Below are positions 1-5,491 of a DNA stretch of 9,604 nt, piece by piece. The stretch is from Chloroflexi bacterium UBA6265. GTDB lineage: Bacteria; Chloroflexota; Chloroflexia; Thermomicrobiales; UBA6265. The stretch spans positions 1 through 9,604 of the forward strand of contig DJVD01000090.1 in NCBI GenBank assembly GCA_002440805.1. The letters run 5' to 3'. The notes below the pieces were generated by a model, which did not search any database, was not told the origin of the DNA, and was given only the letters and a program-made list of their open reading frames with translations. The position numbers and the translations under genes were made by a program. Position 1 is the stretch's first letter; each line of letters opens with the position of its first letter.

Positions 1-2
1 CC

Positions 3-365
3 ACGATGCCTACCGGGACGATCGTTACCGTGGTCTCCGGTCCAATCAGCGCCAACGGGCTGACGTGGTACCAGGTGGATACACCGTATGGTCGTGGCTG
101 GGCGGCCGGCGAGTATATGACGCCAACCACGAGCACCGCGCCGACACCACCGCCTCCCACCACGGGCGGCTATCCCCCGAGCACCAAACTCCGGGTGACT
201 GCCGGCCTCTACCTGCGCAGCGGCGCGGGCACCGGAACTACCGTCTTTACCACGATGCCTACCGGGACGATCGTAACAGTTGTTTCCGGGCCGATCAGCG
301 CCAACGGGCTGACCTGGTACCAGGTGGACACCCCGTATGGTCGGGGTTGGGCCGCCGGTGAGTAC
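3..365 (+). repeat. Direct repeat of an SH3b domain, two copies, 249-bp period
   Basis: Codons at 3-116 and 252-365 encode the same 38 residues. The DNA copies differ at 14 of 114 positions, all third-codon positions and all synonymous. The first copy is cut by the window edge, so the array may contain more units upstream. The linker between the units is Thr/Pro-rich and occurs only once here. Confidence 0.9.
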
Positions 366-377
366 CTGAAGCCGTGA
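3..377 (+). CDS. C-terminal fragment of a tandem SH3b-domain protein
   Basis: The reading frame is open from the window edge, so the true start lies upstream and the visible ATG at 6 is internal. The 125 residues hold the end of one bacterial SH3 (SH3b, SH3_3-like) domain, a Thr/Pro-rich linker (about residues 40-58, including PTPPPPTT), and one complete SH3b domain reading LRVTAGLYLRSGAGTG, then MPTGTIVTVVSGP, then WYQVDTPYGRGWAAGEYL. The LRSGxG and GWAAGEYL elements are typical of SH3b modules, which generally bind cell wall or glycan and are found on exported proteins. The missing N-terminus would be expected to carry a signal peptide and perhaps an enzymatic domain; neither can be seen. 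The stop is TGA at 375. The fold assignment is good, but the function of the full protein is unknown. Confidence 0.85.
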   Translation, partial: TMPTGTIVTVVSGPISANGLTWYQVDTPYGRGWAAGEYMTPTTSTAPTPPPPTTGGYPPSTKLRVTAGLYLRSGAGTGTTVFTTMPTGTIVTVVSGPISANGLTWYQVDTPYGRGWAAGEYLKP

Positions 378-387
378 ACATGACGAC

Positions 388-426
388 CGGGCGGCGATCA
401 CCGCCCGATCCCTCCTTGCCCTTTTT
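388..426 (+). terminator. Possible terminator after the SH3b gene
   Basis: A perfect 7-bp stem is formed by CGGGCGG (388-394) and CCGCCCG (401-407) with a 6-nt loop, starting 11 nt after the stop codon. A T5 run at 422-426 lies 14 nt beyond the stem rather than directly against it, so this is not a textbook intrinsic terminator. The rest of the gap up to 586 shows no gene. It has a TATGAT box at 450-455 that could serve as a -10 element for the next gene, but no convincing -35. Confidence 0.4.
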
Positions 427-586
427 AAGGATGCAGCAGGATCCGGCGGTATGATTGATGCGAATACTGTTGCCAGATCGCTGATCTCGGCGGTTGGCAG
501 AGCATGACCTTCGTGGATGTATGGAACGTAGATATGCGGATCAGCTTTATTGAAAATATGGCCCTTACCGGCAATGAGACGAACCG

Positions 587-1174
587 ATGACGACGGAATT
601 CGTGCTGATTCGTCACGGTGAGACCGATTGGAACACCGAGCGCCGCTACCAGGGCACCAGCGACACCAAACTCAATCCCACCGGCATGCAACAGGCGCAG
701 GGACTGGCCGAGTCCATGCGCGATGAAGAGTGGGACCTGATCGCCAGTAGCCCATTGCAACGCGCCTGGCGTACGGCGCTGCCCATCGCCGCCGCGCTCG
801 GGATCGATCCGAACCATGTACTCCCCGATGAACGCCTGATTGAACGCTATTATGGCGTCGCCGAGGGCTTCACCCTCGCCGAGCGTGAGCAACTCTATCC
901 GGGCGAACTCTGGGACGGCCTGGAATCGCGCGAGGACCTGAGCGTGCGCTCGATGGCGACGCTGGACGACTATCGGGTCCGCTTTGCCAGCCAGCGGATT
1001 GTGGTGGTGACGCACGGCACCTGGATCACCTCGGTGCTGGAAGTGCTTACCCAGGGTGAGTTCGGCTATGGCAAGAGCGTCATCCTCAACACCAGCCGCA
1101 CCTATCTCTCCCATGACGGTGATAACTGGCAGGTGGGCGCAATCGCCCAGGCACCGCACCTCGCGCTTGTGTAG
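587..1174 (+). CDS. Histidine phosphatase family protein (phosphoglycerate mutase-like)
   Basis: This 195-residue protein has the usual length of a small branch-1 histidine phosphatase. The signature RHGETDWN is at residues 9-16, with His10 the expected phospho-accepting residue. SSPLQRAWRTA (54-64) carries the conserved phosphate-pocket Arg59. LIERYYGVAEG (84-94) offers Glu86 as the likely acid, and VVTHGTW (140-146) supplies the second catalytic His143. Family members dephosphorylate varied small phosphometabolites (GpmB- and CobC-like enzymes among them), and the sequence does not fix the substrate. An in-frame TGA at 575 leaves ATG 587 as the first ATG and puts the RHG motif at the normal distance from the N-terminus. 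The Shine-Dalgarno is weak (GAGA around 576-579). It stands alone and converges on the MFS genes. Confidence 0.9.
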   Translation: MTTEFVLIRHGETDWNTERRYQGTSDTKLNPTGMQQAQGLAESMRDEEWDLIASSPLQRAWRTALPIAAALGIDPNHVLPDERLIERYYGVAEGFTLAEREQLYPGELWDGLESREDLSVRSMATLDDYRVRFASQRIVVVTHGTWITSVLEVLTQGEFGYGKSVILNTSRTYLSHDGDNWQVGAIAQAPHLALV

Positions 1175-1186
1175 CAACTTCCGCAC

Positions 1187-1207
1187 CTAGGCGCCATCGT
1201 TGCCTAG
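1187..1207. terminator. Short inverted repeat between convergent genes
   Basis: CTAGGC (1187-1192) and GCCTAG (1202-1207) form a 6-bp stem with a 9-nt loop. It overlaps the stop codon of the minus-strand transporter and lies 12 nt past the histidine phosphatase stop. There is no T run on either side, so a bidirectional terminator role is only a guess based on its place between convergent ends. Confidence 0.25.
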
Positions 1208-2524
1208 CACGGCCACCTGCGGCATTGGTTCGCGTACCGGGGCCACGCTGATGGCTTCCGGTTGCTGCAGGGTGATAATTGCGGGAACCGGGGAGCGCAG
1301 CGTCAGGAACCCGGCGGCGATCTGCGTCAGCGCGCCCAGCGCCAGCGCCGGTGCCAGTCCCCAAATTTCGCCCACCGTGCCGCCGATCAGCGATCCCAGC
1401 ATGCCCGCCGCCGCGATCAACGTCATCGTCGAGCTTGCCACCCTGCCCATCAAGTTCGGGCGGGTGACAGACTGCCGCAGGCTGAAGCGGTTGATATCGT
1501 AGGCTTGCAGGAAGATCCAGCCGATAAACGAGCCAATCGCCACCAGCGCCACGCCGATGCTTTCGGCAAAGACGGCGACGGTGAAGAGGAAATTGCACGA
1601 ACCCTGGATGAACGGCCCAATCGCGATGATGCGCCCGTAGCCGAACCGGCGCGCCATCGGCGCAGCCAGCATGCTGCCGGCCAGGGCACCGAGCCCGCCT
1701 ACCGCGAAGATCGCGCCGACACCGCGGGTGGAAAGCATCAGTTCGTTGGTGAGGAAGAGCACGAACACCGCGCCAAACACGCCTGATCCGAAACTGATGC
1801 CCACCAGCGTGGTGGTGAGCGGTCGCACGACCGGATTGCGTACCAACTCGGCGTAGCCTTCGCGGATATTGCGCAGAATCTCGCGTGGGCCGGCATGAAA
1901 CCCGGTGGAGACATCGGCCTCGGGCTGCTGGATTTGCTTCATATACCAGGCAGAAACCACCAACGCAATCGCCGTAAAGGCCAGCACATTGGGACCCGTG
2001 AGCCAGGCGATCATCGTACCGGCGATGGCCGGTCCCATGATTTGGGCCAGGCTCATGCTCGCCCAGAGTTTGCCATTGGCATCGGCGAGATCCTCGCGTT
2101 CTACCAGGTTAGGCACCATTGCGCTCCAGGCGGAATCGAACAGGATGCCAAGGACACCCAGGGTGATGGAGACGGCCAACAGGATCGGGAAGGTGAGGAT
2201 GCCGAATATCGAGGTGAAGGGAATGATCATCAGCGTCCCCGCGCGCAGCAGGTTGACGTTGATCATGATGGGTCGACGTTTGCGCGAATCGACCCAGGTG
2301 CCGGCGAAGATGCCCACCACCATGCGGGGGAAGTTGGCGCTGGCTGCCAGCAATCCCATCTCGAACGGCGAGGCTCCCAGCGTTACCGCGGCGATAATCG
2401 GCAGCGCGATCAGGCCAAGCTGGCCGCCGAAATTGGCGATGGTTTCGCCGATCCAGAAGCGGAGGAAATCCTGATTGTCCCAAAGCCGTGAGCGCCGTCC
2501 GATAGCGCGACGAATCGATTCCAC
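1187..2524 (-). CDS. MFS transporter, MFS_3 / macrolide-efflux-like (downstream paralog)
   Basis: This 445-residue polytopic inner-membrane protein has the length and helix pattern of a 12-helix major facilitator. The loop 2-3 motif A is recognisable as GIFAGTWVDSRKRRP (about residues 71-85). SAWSAMVPNLVEREDLADANGK and SLAQIMGPAIAGT follow, as is typical of the MFS_3 family that includes EntS- and Mef-like exporters. It probably exports a drug or secondary metabolite by proton antiport; the substrate is unknown. The start is GTG at 2524, chosen because the N-terminus then aligns with that of the upstream paralog within two residues (RRSRLW against RRSALW). No Shine-Dalgarno precedes it. Compared with the paralog it has an extra hydrophilic C-terminal tail of about 30 residues. 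It lies 129 nt behind the paralog and is probably partly co-transcribed with it. Confidence 0.88.
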   Translation of the reverse strand: MESIRRAIGRRSRLWDNQDFLRFWIGETIANFGGQLGLIALPIIAAVTLGASPFEMGLLAASANFPRMVVGIFAGTWVDSRKRRPIMINVNLLRAGTLMIIPFTSIFGILTFPILLAVSITLGVLGILFDSAWSAMVPNLVEREDLADANGKLWASMSLAQIMGPAIAGTMIAWLTGPNVLAFTAIALVVSAWYMKQIQQPEADVSTGFHAGPREILRNIREGYAELVRNPVVRPLTTTLVGISFGSGVFGAVFVLFLTNELMLSTRGVGAIFAVGGLGALAGSMLAAPMARRFGYGRIIAIGPFIQGSCNFLFTVAVFAESIGVALVAIGSFIGWIFLQAYDINRFSLRQSVTRPNLMGRVASSTMTLIAAAGMLGSLIGGTVGEIWGLAPALALGALTQIAAGFLTLRSPVPAIITLQQPEAISVAPVREPMPQVAVLGNDGA

Positions 2525-2584
2525 GTGCGTAATCCAGGAGTGTCTTGCGGGCGAAATGTGCCGACCAGGAAGGTCATCCGCAGC

Positions 2585-2593
2585 ATGGTATCA
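2585..2593 (-). promoter_or_regulatory. Possible extended -10 promoter ahead of the downstream MFS gene
   Basis: Read on the minus strand, TGATACCAT combines a TG extension with the -10-like hexamer TACCAT (4 of 6 consensus matches). Seven nt later comes an ATG (2577-2575), the spacing expected of a leaderless transcript. There is no clear -35. The same layout with better boxes stands before the upstream paralog and before the glycosyltransferase gene, which is the main reason to list it. Confidence 0.3.
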
Positions 2594-2653
2594 GGCCGCA
2601 GCCGGAAATGGTATGTCGATCCGGTTGGGGCCTGTCCTCCGGTCCGTGTGCGG

Positions 2654-3910
2654 TCATTCCTTCGGGAAATCGATGATCGCCGGTATGGGACTTCGCCATA
2701 CCCACAACGCGGCCAGCGCCATGATGACGATGCCCACATACAGCGCCTGGTGCACGCCCCAGATGTCGCCGATCATGCCGCCGGCTAACGATCCCAGCAT
2801 GGTTGCGCCGGAGATCAGCGTCATTGAGGAGGCGGCAATCCTGCCCCGCAAGTGGTCGGGCGTGATCGCCTGCCGCAGGGCAAAGCGGTTGACATTGAAC
2901 ACCATCAGGCTCATCCACGCTCCGAACTCGGCGGCAACTACCGCGAACAGGGCGACATCCGGGAAATAGAACGCGAGGGGAACAGGCAGGTTGGAGGCAC
3001 CAAACGCGATCGCGCCAACGAGGATCGATCGGCCGACACCAAGTCGTTTCGCAGCCAGTGGCGCCACGATCGTGCCGAGCAGGGCACCCACGCCACCCAT
3101 CGCGTAGACGAGTCCTATCCCGCTGCTGCTGAGGCCGAGATCCTGCGCCATAAACAGCACATATACCGAGAGGAAGATGAAGCCACCAAAGCTGAGCACC
3201 ATCGAGCTGTTCATCAACGCCCGCACCACGGGCTCGCGCCACAGCTCCCGCAAGCCCTCGCGCACTTCCATCCACATGGTGGTGGCGCTGGCGGAACGGT
3301 CTGGCGCAAGCTCCGACGCGCGCACGCGCAACAGGAACCACGCCGAGAGGCCAAAAGTGATCACCGCGATCCACATCGCGGGCGGTCCGCCGATGAGCCC
3401 AACCAGCAGTCCACCCAACGCCGGCCCGAGGATTTGCGCCAGCGAGGCGCTGCCCATCAATTTGCTGGTGGCATCGGTGAGATGCTCGCGGCCGACAAGG
3501 TTCGGCAGCATCGCGCTCCAGGCGGCATCGAAGAACACGCTTTGCAACCCGCCCAGCACGGCCACCAGCAGGAGCAGCTCGAAATTGAAGTGCCCCGTGA
3601 GCGCTGCCAGCGGGATGATGGCGCTGCTAAGCATCCGGCCCAGATCGGTGGCGATCATCATCGGTCGGCGTGGCAACCGATCGGCCCATGCCCCGGCAAC
3701 AAACCCCACCGCCAGCCGCGGTGCCGGCCCGGCCGCAGCCAGGATTCCCATCTGCATCGGCGTTGCATGCAGCGATAGGGCGGCTATCAAAGGCACCGCA
3801 AAGATGCTGATCTGCGCACCGAACTGGCTGATCGTTTCGGCCGACCAGACATTAAGGAAGTCGGCGTGATGCCACAGGGCACTACGCCGCGAAATAATGC
3901 GTTTAACCAC
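2654..3910 (-). CDS. MFS transporter, MFS_3 / macrolide-efflux-like (upstream paralog)
   Basis: This 418-residue major facilitator is clearly a paralog of the next gene downstream. Both share the N-terminal RRSxLW, motif A (here VAGAWADRLPRRP, about residues 71-83), FDAAWSAMLPNLVGREHL, and SLAQILGPALGG. It is expected to sit in the cytoplasmic membrane and export a small hydrophobic or amphipathic compound. The start is GTG at 3910, fixed by a good Shine-Dalgarno GGGAG (3922-3918) seven nt upstream. That site lies inside a hairpin that can mask it, and a short leader ORF precedes it, so expression is probably controlled at translation. MFS_3 proteins include macrolide exporters, the class best known for leader-peptide control, but the substrate cannot be read from the sequence. 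Confidence 0.88.
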   Translation of the reverse strand: MVKRIISRRSALWHHADFLNVWSAETISQFGAQISIFAVPLIAALSLHATPMQMGILAAAGPAPRLAVGFVAGAWADRLPRRPMMIATDLGRMLSSAIIPLAALTGHFNFELLLLVAVLGGLQSVFFDAAWSAMLPNLVGREHLTDATSKLMGSASLAQILGPALGGLLVGLIGGPPAMWIAVITFGLSAWFLLRVRASELAPDRSASATTMWMEVREGLRELWREPVVRALMNSSMVLSFGGFIFLSVYVLFMAQDLGLSSSGIGLVYAMGGVGALLGTIVAPLAAKRLGVGRSILVGAIAFGASNLPVPLAFYFPDVALFAVVAAEFGAWMSLMVFNVNRFALRQAITPDHLRGRIAASSMTLISGATMLGSLAGGMIGDIWGVHQALYVGIVIMALAALWVWRSPIPAIIDFPKE

Positions 3911-3917
3911 AAGGGAA

Positions 3918-3992
3918 CTCCCGATGCTCTCGGGGAGTGAAGGCAGACGCCTTGCTCCCGCTACTCACTGCGTCTCAGGTATCGAGTAGCGG
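3918..3992 (-). promoter_or_regulatory. Predicted translational attenuator of the MFS pair
   Basis: The minus-strand leader RNA has three competing stems. H1 pairs CCGCUACUC (3992-3984) with GAGUAGCGG (3966-3958), nine perfect pairs. H2 pairs GGGAG-C-AAGGC (3959-3949) with GCCUU-CA-CUCCC (3944-3933), ten pairs around a GUCU loop. H3 pairs CUCCCCGA (3937-3930) with UCGGGAG (3924-3918), seven pairs with one bulged C, and contains the Shine-Dalgarno GGGAG of the transporter gene. H1 and H2 share 3959-3958, and H2 and H3 share the CUCCC strand. H1 plus H3 is therefore the closed state and H2 the open one. H1 spans the end of the leader ORF, so a ribosome paused there would favour H2. This matches the known erm-type design. 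No U run follows H3, which argues against transcription termination. Pairing was found by eye; no energies were computed. Confidence 0.65.
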
Positions 3993-4052
3993 CAGGTCCA
4001 TGTAGCCAGGGACCATGGAAGCGGGGCCACGCAAGTGGCGGGCACGGATCAT
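3975..4052 (-). CDS. 25-residue leader peptide upstream of the MFS pair
   Basis: This short ORF runs from ATG 4052 to TGA 3977-3975, beginning MIRARHLRGPA and ending MDLPLLDT. Its ATG lies exactly 6 nt after the hexamer TAGAAT, so transcription should start at or next to the A of the ATG and the message would be leaderless. No Shine-Dalgarno precedes it. Residues 3-5 are Arg-Ala-Arg, and Arg8 follows; an Arg-X-Arg motif is known to stall macrolide-bound ribosomes in ErmDL-type leaders. Codons 21-23 form exactly the 5' arm of hairpin H1 of the attenuator. The peptide probably acts in cis during its own synthesis. If the stall were at Arg3-Arg5 it would be about 50 nt from H1, so a later stall or a relay through upstream hairpins would be needed. 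Confidence 0.6.
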   Translation of the reverse strand: MIRARHLRGPASMVPGYMDLPLLDT

Positions 4053-4058
4053 GGCGCC

Positions 4059-4067
4059 ATTCTAGCA
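4059..4067 (-). promoter_or_regulatory. Extended -10 promoter of the leader peptide and MFS genes
   Basis: On the minus strand TGCTAGAAT joins a TG extension to TAGAAT (5 of 6 matches to the -10 consensus). There is no good -35 at 16-18 nt, as is usual for extended -10 promoters. The predicted start point falls on the leader ORF ATG at 4052. Immediately upstream is an imperfect dyad, GCAAACC (4065-4071) and GGTTGC (4083-4088) around GATGGCATC (4072-4080), which could bind a regulator shared with the divergent gene. Confidence 0.6.
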
Positions 4068-4146
4068 AACCGATGGCATCAGGGTTGCATTCATCCCTTA
4101 CCCTAAAACAAACAGGTTTATGAACAGACGCAAGGGGGAAGCCACA

Positions 4147-4593
4147 ATGAACGACCATCCCAATTACCACGACGGCGAAGAGGAAACGGGGCATATCGAA
4201 ACAGGCGTAGAGTCCAGCGTGATCTGGCGCTGGACAGCCATTGCTGCCGCCGTCTCCCTCATCGTCAACCTGATCCTGTATTTCGTGGGTGTTGCCAACG
4301 ACTGGATTCCGGATGACATGCCGGCCGCCACCGATGCGTTCAACCTCGTGACGGTGATCCTGGCGTCCGTCATTCCGGTGGTAGTGTTTGGCGCGTTGAT
4401 GGTGTACCTCGCCAACCATGCGCCAAGGGCGTCGCGGTTGTTTGAGATCATCCTTCTCGTTGTCCTGATCGTCGCCGTGATGGTGCCGTTCACGTTGCCG
4501 GATATCGATGATTCCTTCCGCTATGTGCTTGTGGCGATGCACATCGTCACCGCCAGTACGATCCTGTTGCTCACCCGCCTGCCAGAGAACTAG
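4147..4593 (+). CDS. DUF6069-like four-helix membrane protein
   Basis: The preferred start is ATG 4147 (148 residues), because GGGGGA at 4134-4139 sits eight nt before it. An in-frame ATG at 4120 would add nine residues but has no ribosome binding site. An acidic N-terminus with many His and Glu residues (1-22) is followed by four hydrophobic segments at about residues 27-48, 65-88, 98-116 and 125-143. The layout, with ILASVIPVVVFGALMVYLA in the second helix and RYVLVAMHIVTAS in the fourth, resembles DUF6069, whose function is unknown. It is divergent from the MFS operon and followed by a strong stem-loop, so it is probably its own transcription unit. The family call is from memory of the pattern. 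Confidence 0.75.
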   Translation: MNDHPNYHDGEEETGHIETGVESSVIWRWTAIAAAVSLIVNLILYFVGVANDWIPDDMPAATDAFNLVTVILASVIPVVVFGALMVYLANHAPRASRLFEIILLVVLIVAVMVPFTLPDIDDSFRYVLVAMHIVTASTILLLTRLPEN

Positions 4594-4611
4594 GCTCCTG
4601 CTCTCGTCGCG

Positions 4612-4634
4612 CCCGTCACCAGTTTGGTGACGGG
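4612..4634 (+). terminator. Strong stem-loop after the DUF6069-like gene
   Basis: CCCGTCACC (4612-4620) and GGTGACGGG (4626-4634) pair perfectly over nine bases around the loop AGTTT, 18 nt after the stop codon. No T run follows, so it may be a factor-dependent terminator or a transcript-end stabiliser rather than a classical intrinsic terminator. Confidence 0.5.
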
Positions 4635-4671
4635 TGTGGCGTTCACGGGCCTCTGCGGGGAGCATCGGCGA

Positions 4672-4677
4672 TACAAT
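4672..4677 (+). promoter_or_regulatory. Candidate -10 box for the hydrolase/phosphoesterase unit
   Basis: TACAAT matches the -10 consensus at five of six positions and lies 37 nt before the ATG at 4715, leaving a leader of about 30 nt that includes the Shine-Dalgarno GGAGG (4706-4710). No matching -35 is visible. Confidence 0.4.
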
Positions 4678-4714
4678 GACCAGAGGACGCGGGTCAATGA
4701 TCGTCGGAGGTTGA

Positions 4715-5491
4715 ATGACAGTTTCGCTGGAATTTCTGGGCACGGGTACATCAAGCGGTGTGCCAATAATTGGCTGCACCTGCGAGGTCTGTACCTCTCC
4801 CGATCCGCAGGACAACCGGCTGCGGTCGTCGGCGATCTTTCACACCCGGGACAAGCACATCCTCATCGATACAAGTCCCGACCTGCGGCAGCAATTGCTG
4901 CGCAATGTGCCACCGCGCATCGATGCTGTGCTCTATACCCACATGCATAGCGATCACACCGCCGGGCTCGATGACCTCCGCCCGTTCAACTTTCGCCAGG
5001 AGGAGCGCATCCCGGCATACCTGCCGGAAAACGCCATGGGCGATTTCCAGCAGCGCTTCGGTTACACGCTGGAGCCGATTCGGCATCGCCACGGCACGGT
5101 GCCGAACCTCGATATCCACGTTATCGATCCGGCGCAGCCGCTCAACGTCGCCGGTATCGAGGTGATTCCTATTCCCGTGCTCCATGGTCGCCTGCCGATC
5201 CTGGGCTATCGCATTGGCCCGATCGCCTATCTCACCGATGTGTACGCGCTTCCCGATGAAAGCTGGCCCCTGCTGAAGGGCGTGGAGATATTGGTGACCA
5301 CCGCACTGAAGCATGATGAGATCTTTGGCCATATGAACCTTACCCAGGCCCTGGCGTTCATTAGGCAAATCGGCCCCAGTCGTGCCTATCTCAGCCACAT
5401 TGGCCACGAACTCGGCCTGGCCCGTGATACGGAGAAGCTGCTGCCGGATAACGTTCAACTCGCATACGATGGTTTGGTGATCGAGGCATGA
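4715..5491 (+). CDS. MBL-fold metallohydrolase, PhnP-like phosphodiesterase
   Basis: This 258-residue cytoplasmic enzyme aligns in motif order with PhnP (phosphoribosyl 1,2-cyclic phosphodiesterase) and its relatives. TGTSSGVP (10-17) is followed by GCTCEVC, whose Cys21, Cys23 and Cys26 match the extra structural zinc site of PhnP. DTSPDLRQQLL is at 52-62. THMHSDH (75-81) gives the metal ligands His76, His78, Asp80 and His81. Further likely ligands are His157 in VLHGRLP, Asp175 in YLTDV, and His228/His231 in LSHIGHE. PhnP acts on a cyclic phosphate in C-P lyase phosphonate breakdown, but no other phn gene is visible here. The substrate may therefore be another cyclic phosphate or phosphodiester. 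GGAGG lies four nt before the ATG. Its stop codon overlaps the next start by four bases. Confidence 0.85.
   Translation: MTVSLEFLGTGTSSGVPIIGCTCEVCTSPDPQDNRLRSSAIFHTRDKHILIDTSPDLRQQLLRNVPPRIDAVLYTHMHSDHTAGLDDLRPFNFRQEERIPAYLPENAMGDFQQRFGYTLEPIRHRHGTVPNLDIHVIDPAQPLNVAGIEVIPIPVLHGRLPILGYRIGPIAYLTDVYALPDESWPLLKGVEILVTTALKHDEIFGHMNLTQALAFIRQIGPSRAYLSHIGHELGLARDTEKLLPDNVQLAYDGLVIEA

Noticed and set aside
425..1186. 253-codon open frame on the minus strand
   Set aside because: It lies antisense to the histidine phosphatase, which has all its catalytic motifs, and shows no recognisable domain. It is an artefact of GC-rich codon bias.
1262..2491. Long plus-strand frames across the downstream MFS gene
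   Set aside because: Their translations are rich in Arg, His, Gln and Asp with no membrane or motif pattern, while the minus strand encodes a clear 12-helix transporter.
2852..3778. 308-codon plus-strand frame across the upstream MFS gene
   Set aside because: Its composition is low-complexity (many R, H, Q, E) and it is fully antisense to a well-supported transporter.
3918..3937. Reading H3 as an intrinsic transcription terminator
   Set aside because: The stem is followed by UUCCCUUGUGG, not a U run, and it contains the Shine-Dalgarno site, so masking of translation is the better reading.
3911..3992. Reading the MFS leader as a T-box or metabolite riboswitch
   Set aside because: No T-box consensus or known riboswitch core is visible. 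The short ORF with a competing three-hairpin chain explains the structure better.
4049..4060. Three-codon ORF (Met-Ala-Pro-stop) just before the leader peptide
   Set aside because: It begins inside the -10 box, upstream of the predicted transcription start, so it would not be in the message.
4120..4146. Upstream ATG that would add nine residues to the DUF6069-like protein
   Set aside because: No ribosome binding site precedes it, whereas GGGGGA sits at a good distance from the ATG at 4147 and lies inside the would-be extension.
3961..4815. 284-codon minus-strand frame spanning the leader, the DUF6069-like gene and the start of the PhnP-like gene
   Set aside because: It crosses two convincing plus-strand genes and the leader in a different frame from the leader ORF, and its translation has no domain signature.
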